Assembly: GCA_031278255.1 (NCBI GenBank)
Contig: JAITKU010000141.1
Coordinates: 1 to 7,631 of the forward strand
DNA: 7,631 nt
Direction: 5' to 3'
Origin: Eubacteriales Family XIII. Incertae Sedis bacterium
GTDB taxonomy: Bacteria > Bacillota > Clostridia > Peptostreptococcales > Anaerovoracaceae
Positions 5,838 to 7,631 of this stretch are shown in pieces. Position numbers and translations under genes: made by a program. The notes under the pieces are model-generated. The model did not search any database, had not been told where the DNA came from, and saw nothing but the letters and a program-made list of their open reading frames with translations. Numbering within the stretch: position 1 is the stretch's first letter; each line of letters opens with the position of its first letter.

Positions 5838-7117
5838 GCGGCCTTGCGGATACGGGCGCGGCGGTCGGCGTCGTCTTGGCCGCCGGATATTCCGCGCGCA
5901 TGGGCGATTTCAAGGCCCTGCTCGACGTGGGCGGGAAGTCTGCGGCGGCGCGGTTGATCGACGCGCTCAGGGAGGGCGGCGCGCGGGAGGTGGTTCTCGT
6001 GACGGGGCACGCGCGGGAACGGCTGGCCGGCTTGGTCGGCGCCGGCGGCGCGGTCGAAGCCTATAACGAGCGCTTTGCGGAGGGCATGTTCTCCTCCGTC
6101 AGGGCCGGCCTCGCAAAGGCTCTGGAGATAACGGGCGGACGGGCGTCCGCCTGTTTGCTTTCGCCCGTGGACTGCCCCCTTGTGCCGGCTTCCGCGATAA
6201 AGGCCCTGCTCGACGCGCACCGAAAACAGCCGGGACGCTTCATCGTTCCCTGTTATCGCGGCAAGAAAGGACATCCCCTGCTGATCCCGGCGGCCTTTCT
6301 TCCCGAGATACTCGCGCACGCGGGAGAGGGCGGACTCAAGGCCGTGACGGACCGCCGCGAGGACGATCTGCTGCGGCTCGAAACGGGCGATGAGGGCGTG
6401 GTACTCGACATGGACAGCCCCGCGGGATACGCGGAGATTCGCGCCCACTGCGCGCGCCTTGCGTCCGCGCGGAACAAGGGCGAGGCGGATGATCCGCGCG
6501 ACGCGATCCGGCGCTTCACGGGCACAGTATTCCTGATTCGCCATGGGGAAACGAAAAGGCACGCCGAGGGGATATTCCTCGGACAGACGGACGTTCCCCT
6601 GTCGGACGAGGGACGGCGGCAGGCAACGGAGGCCGCGCGGGAACTTCTCGCGCGCGGGGCAAGGGCCGAACGCATCTACACAAGCGACCTCGCGCGGGCG
6701 GCGGAAACGGCCGAAATCATCGCGCGGATCCTGCGCGCGCAACGCGGCGGCGCCTTTCCCGCCGTCGAGTCCGACGCGCGCCTCCGGGAAATGCATCTCG
6801 GCGCGTGGGAGGGGCGGTTCATCCGGGAGATAAAGGAAGCCTTTCCGGACGAATACGCGCGGCGCGGCGCGCACATCCTGACCTGGAAACGCGGCCACGA
6901 CGGAGAAAACTATTACGATCTGCGCTACCGCGCGGAGAAATGGCTGGCGGAAGCCCTCAAGGACACGCGCGAACTCGTTGCGGTGACGCACGCCGGCGTG
7001 ATCAAGGCGATCCGCGCGGCCTTTTCGGACCTGCCGCCGGAAGCCGCGTGGTCGCTCGACATCCCGCGCGGCGCGGTGATCCGTCTGGACGTGCGGGACG
7101 GAACGCGGGAAGCGTGA
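5834..7117 (+). CDS. Fusion: MocA-like molybdenum cofactor nucleotidyltransferase + histidine phosphatase
   Basis: This two-domain protein has 427 residues. Residues about 9-205 form a MobA/MocA-like NTP transferase: GVVLAAGYSARMGDFKAL (12-29) is the nucleotide-binding signature with LAAG as in MocA-type enzymes, followed by VLVTGH (54-59), SPVDCPLV (110-117), KKGHPLLIP (144-152) and LDMDSP (191-196). It would transfer a nucleotide, CMP by analogy, to molybdopterin-Mo. After a short linker, residues about 230-425 form a histidine phosphatase (phosphoglycerate mutase/CobC-like): LIRHGET with catalytic H237, GQTDVPLSDEG (250-260), YTSDLARAAET (282-292), REMHLGAWEG (318-327) and H386 in VTHAG. 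Both domains look intact. The start ATG overlaps the modC stop (ATGA), so translation is coupled and the gene belongs to the mod operon. The phosphatase substrate is unknown. A cobalamin CobY-CobC-like pair is the main alternative, but the LAAG signature and mod context favour cofactor maturation. Confidence 0.85.
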   Translation: MSGLADTGAAVGVVLAAGYSARMGDFKALLDVGGKSAAARLIDALREGGAREVVLVTGHARERLAGLVGAGGAVEAYNERFAEGMFSSVRAGLAKALEITGGRASACLLSPVDCPLVPASAIKALLDAHRKQPGRFIVPCYRGKKGHPLLIPAAFLPEILAHAGEGGLKAVTDRREDDLLRLETGDEGVVLDMDSPAGYAEIRAHCARLASARNKGEADDPRDAIRRFTGTVFLIRHGETKRHAEGIFLGQTDVPLSDEGRRQATEAARELLARGARAERIYTSDLARAAETAEIIARILRAQRGGAFPAVESDARLREMHLGAWEGRFIREIKEAFPDEYARRGAHILTWKRGHDGENYYDLRYRAEKWLAEALKDTRELVAVTHAGVIKAIRAAFSDLPPEAAWSLDIPRGAVIRLDVRDGTREA

Positions 7118-7194
7118 GCGAAAGGCCGGGACCGCCGGGAAGCCCGCGCGCGCCTGCGCTATACAATATATACTGTTTTGTCTCCAAACGAAAC

Positions 7195-7221
7195 GGCTGT
7201 CTCTTCAATTCAGAGACAGCC
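7195..7221. terminator. 10-bp perfect hairpin, probable (bidirectional) terminator between convergent genes
   Basis: GGCTGTCTCT and AGAGACAGCC form a perfect 10-bp stem around a 7-base loop (TCAATTC). On the minus strand the stem is followed by GTTTCGTTTGG, a moderate T-rich tail, so it fits best as a terminator for the leftward gene. On the plus strand the following TCGCGTTCC is not a U-tract. It lies 78 bases after the fusion gene and is the only strong hairpin found between the two convergent genes. GAGACAGCC-type ends also occur in some insertion sequences, so an element end is possible. Confidence 0.6.
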
Positions 7222-7263
7222 TCGCGTTCCCCGCCTCAATGACACAAGGGGACGCAGGAGGGA

Positions 7264-7344
7264 GTTTTTATAAAATCCAATAAACTGCCTTGCGGCAAGA
7301 CCACGAGGTATTCGGAACATATATCTGCGGGCAGTTTGTCATGA
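7264..7344 (+). pseudogene. Possible remnant of a transposase 5' end (very tentative)
   Basis: A strong ribosome binding site, AGGAGG (7256-7261), is followed by an open stretch reading VFIKSNKLPCGKTTRY and ending at TGA 7342-7344. No ATG, GTG or TTG stands at the expected place; the codon is GTT. The (M)FIKSNK-like opening recalls the N-termini of some IS1634/IS4-type transposases, but only a few residues support this, so the family is a guess. If real, it is a dead fragment of an element inserted downstream of the mod operon. Chance similarity is quite possible. Confidence 0.2.
7282..7337. repeat. 8-bp inverted repeat with 40-base interior
   Basis: AAACTGCC (7282-7289) pairs perfectly with GGCAGTTT (7330-7337). 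Just inside and overlapping the left arm, TGCC-TTGC-GGCA (7286-7297) can form a small alternative hairpin. It could be a structured RNA element or the ends of a short remnant. No family is recognised. Confidence 0.35.
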
Positions 7345-7418
7345 GCTGCACCGCCGTATCTTTTCGGTCCGCCCAAATTCCTCCGTCAATGCCGCAACCC
7401 GCGTTCCCCGCCGTCGCG

Positions 7419-7631
7419 TCAGTTGCGCTGTTCAAGCAACGCGCGCAACCGCGCGATCTCCGCGTCCTTGTCCGCCAGCGCCGCGTCCCTGTCCGCTATC
7501 TCCGCGTCTCTGCCCGCAAGCGCCGCGTCCTTATCCGCCAGCGCCGCCTCCTTGTCCGCGACCACGCCCTGCCATTTGACGCGTTCCGCTTTGGCTCCCT
7601 TTTTGGCCCCCTTTTTGGCTCCCTTGCGCTC
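7419..7631 (-). CDS. C-terminal part of a heptad-repeat protein resembling Rpn/PD-(D/E)XK nuclease-type putative transposase tails
   Basis: Read on the minus strand from the right edge, 70 codons stay open to TGA (7421-7419); the start is outside the window. The visible part opens with a Lys/Gly-rich segment holding three tandem KGAK units (visible residues 3-14), then AERVKWQGVV. Six uninterrupted heptads follow (25-66): ADKEAAL, ADKDAAL, AGRDAEI, ADRDAAL, ADKDAEI, ARLRALL, and the end is EQRN. Leu/Ile at every seventh position and alternating acidic and basic residues predict a stable coiled coil. Synonymous third-position differences among the 21-base units show that protein-level repetition is maintained. 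From memory, such ADKDAAL-type tails follow the nuclease domain in Rpn-family putative transposases of gut Clostridia; the catalytic domain is not in view, so that identity is inference. The coding call itself is strong. Confidence 0.72.
   Translation of the reverse strand, partial: ERKGAKKGAKKGAKAERVKWQGVVADKEAALADKDAALAGRDAEIADRDAALADKDAEIARLRALLEQRN
7434..7559 (-). repeat. Six in-phase 21-base units encoding coiled-coil heptads
   Basis: Six consecutive 21-base units on the minus strand encode heptads. Units 1, 2, 4 and 5 are close copies of GCGGAYARGGASGCGG-like sequence, while units 3 and 6 are more diverged. The unit length is a multiple of three, so gain or loss of units would change coiled-coil length without breaking the frame. 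A second tandem repeat with a 12-base unit, encoding KGAK three times, lies at 7590-7625. Confidence 0.75.

Larger units (their letters stand above)
7118..7418. other. 301-base intergenic region with no confident gene
   Basis: This gap between the fusion gene and the leftward repeat-rich gene is visibly less GC-rich in its middle (about 7160-7340) than its surroundings. Besides the hairpin and the possible transposase remnant, it holds an 8-bp inverted repeat (AAACTGCC at 7282-7289, GGCAGTTT at 7330-7337) and a 13-bp direct repeat CGCGTTCCCCGCC (7223-7235 and 7400-7412). An AT-rich patch TATACAATATATAC (7160-7173) contains a -10-like TACAAT but has no -35 or sensible downstream gene. The content suggests decayed or mobile-element-associated sequence. 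Confidence 0.5.

Noticed and set aside
4479..6991. Minus-strand open frames opposite modB/modC and opposite the fusion gene.
   Set aside because: Both are shadows of genes with strong motif support and neither has a ribosome binding site or domain of its own.
7160..7173. AT-rich TATACAATATATAC as a promoter.
   Set aside because: There is no -35 element or TG extension and no supported gene directly downstream on either strand.
7434..7625. CRISPR-like or satellite repeat array at the right edge.
   Set aside because: The repeats are contiguous, in codon phase and have no spacers; they are explained by protein heptads and KGAK units.
7342..7631. Plus-strand frame opening at ATG 7342 and running off the right edge.
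   Set aside because: It is largely the antisense of the heptad-coding gene and yields repetitive Arg/Val/Leu; the minus-strand reading gives a regular coiled coil and a proper stop.

Overview
The window is a GC-rich bacterial segment, densely packed with genes. Strong AGGAGG-type ribosome binding sites, extended -10 promoters, a short lipoprotein leader ending in a Cys-Gly-Gly lipobox, and a secreted protein ending in a cadherin-like beta-sandwich point to a GC-rich anaerobic Clostridia-like Bacillota. A Synergistota-type host cannot be excluded. There is no 16S rRNA or other decisive marker, so the lineage is inference.

Layout. (1) 3-509, plus strand: the C-terminal 168 residues of a probable exported or surface protein. 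(2) 510-629: intergenic region with a very good extended -10 promoter. (3) 630-3414: a two-gene operon with a 4-base gap, encoding an AMP-forming acyl-CoA synthetase of the acetyl/medium-chain type and an adenosine deaminase family protein. (4) 3415-3605: a control region carrying a canonical G-quadruplex motif on the minus strand, a perfect 18-bp palindrome and an extended -10 promoter. (5) 3606-7117: a four-gene molybdate operon: modA lipoprotein, modB permease, modC ATPase without a Mop/TOBE domain, and, overlapping modC by ATGA, a fusion of a MocA-like nucleotidyltransferase with a histidine phosphatase. (6) 7118-7418: about 300 bases without a confident gene, holding a strong hairpin, an 8-bp inverted repeat, a 13-bp direct repeat and a possible transposase 5' remnant. 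(7) 7419-7631, minus strand: the C-terminal 70 codons of a gene whose product ends in six in-phase heptads, resembling the tails of Rpn/PD-(D/E)XK nuclease-type putative transposases.

How the genes fit together. ModA captures molybdate outside the membrane, ModB/ModC import it, and the fusion protein's N-terminal half probably attaches a nucleotide (CMP by analogy with MocA) to molybdenum cofactor. The operon therefore covers metal import and a late cofactor maturation step. Adenosine deaminase just upstream feeds the purine pool. Because purine hydroxylases are classic users of the cytosine-dinucleotide cofactor, a link between the two operons is conceivable, but no hydroxylase is present in the window.

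I found no CRISPR array, tRNA, rRNA or clearly novel multi-gene defence system. The most interesting items are the MocA-phosphatase fusion, the architecture of the modA control region, the Asp-to-Ser change in the deaminase active-site motif, and the heptad-repeat gene at the right edge.
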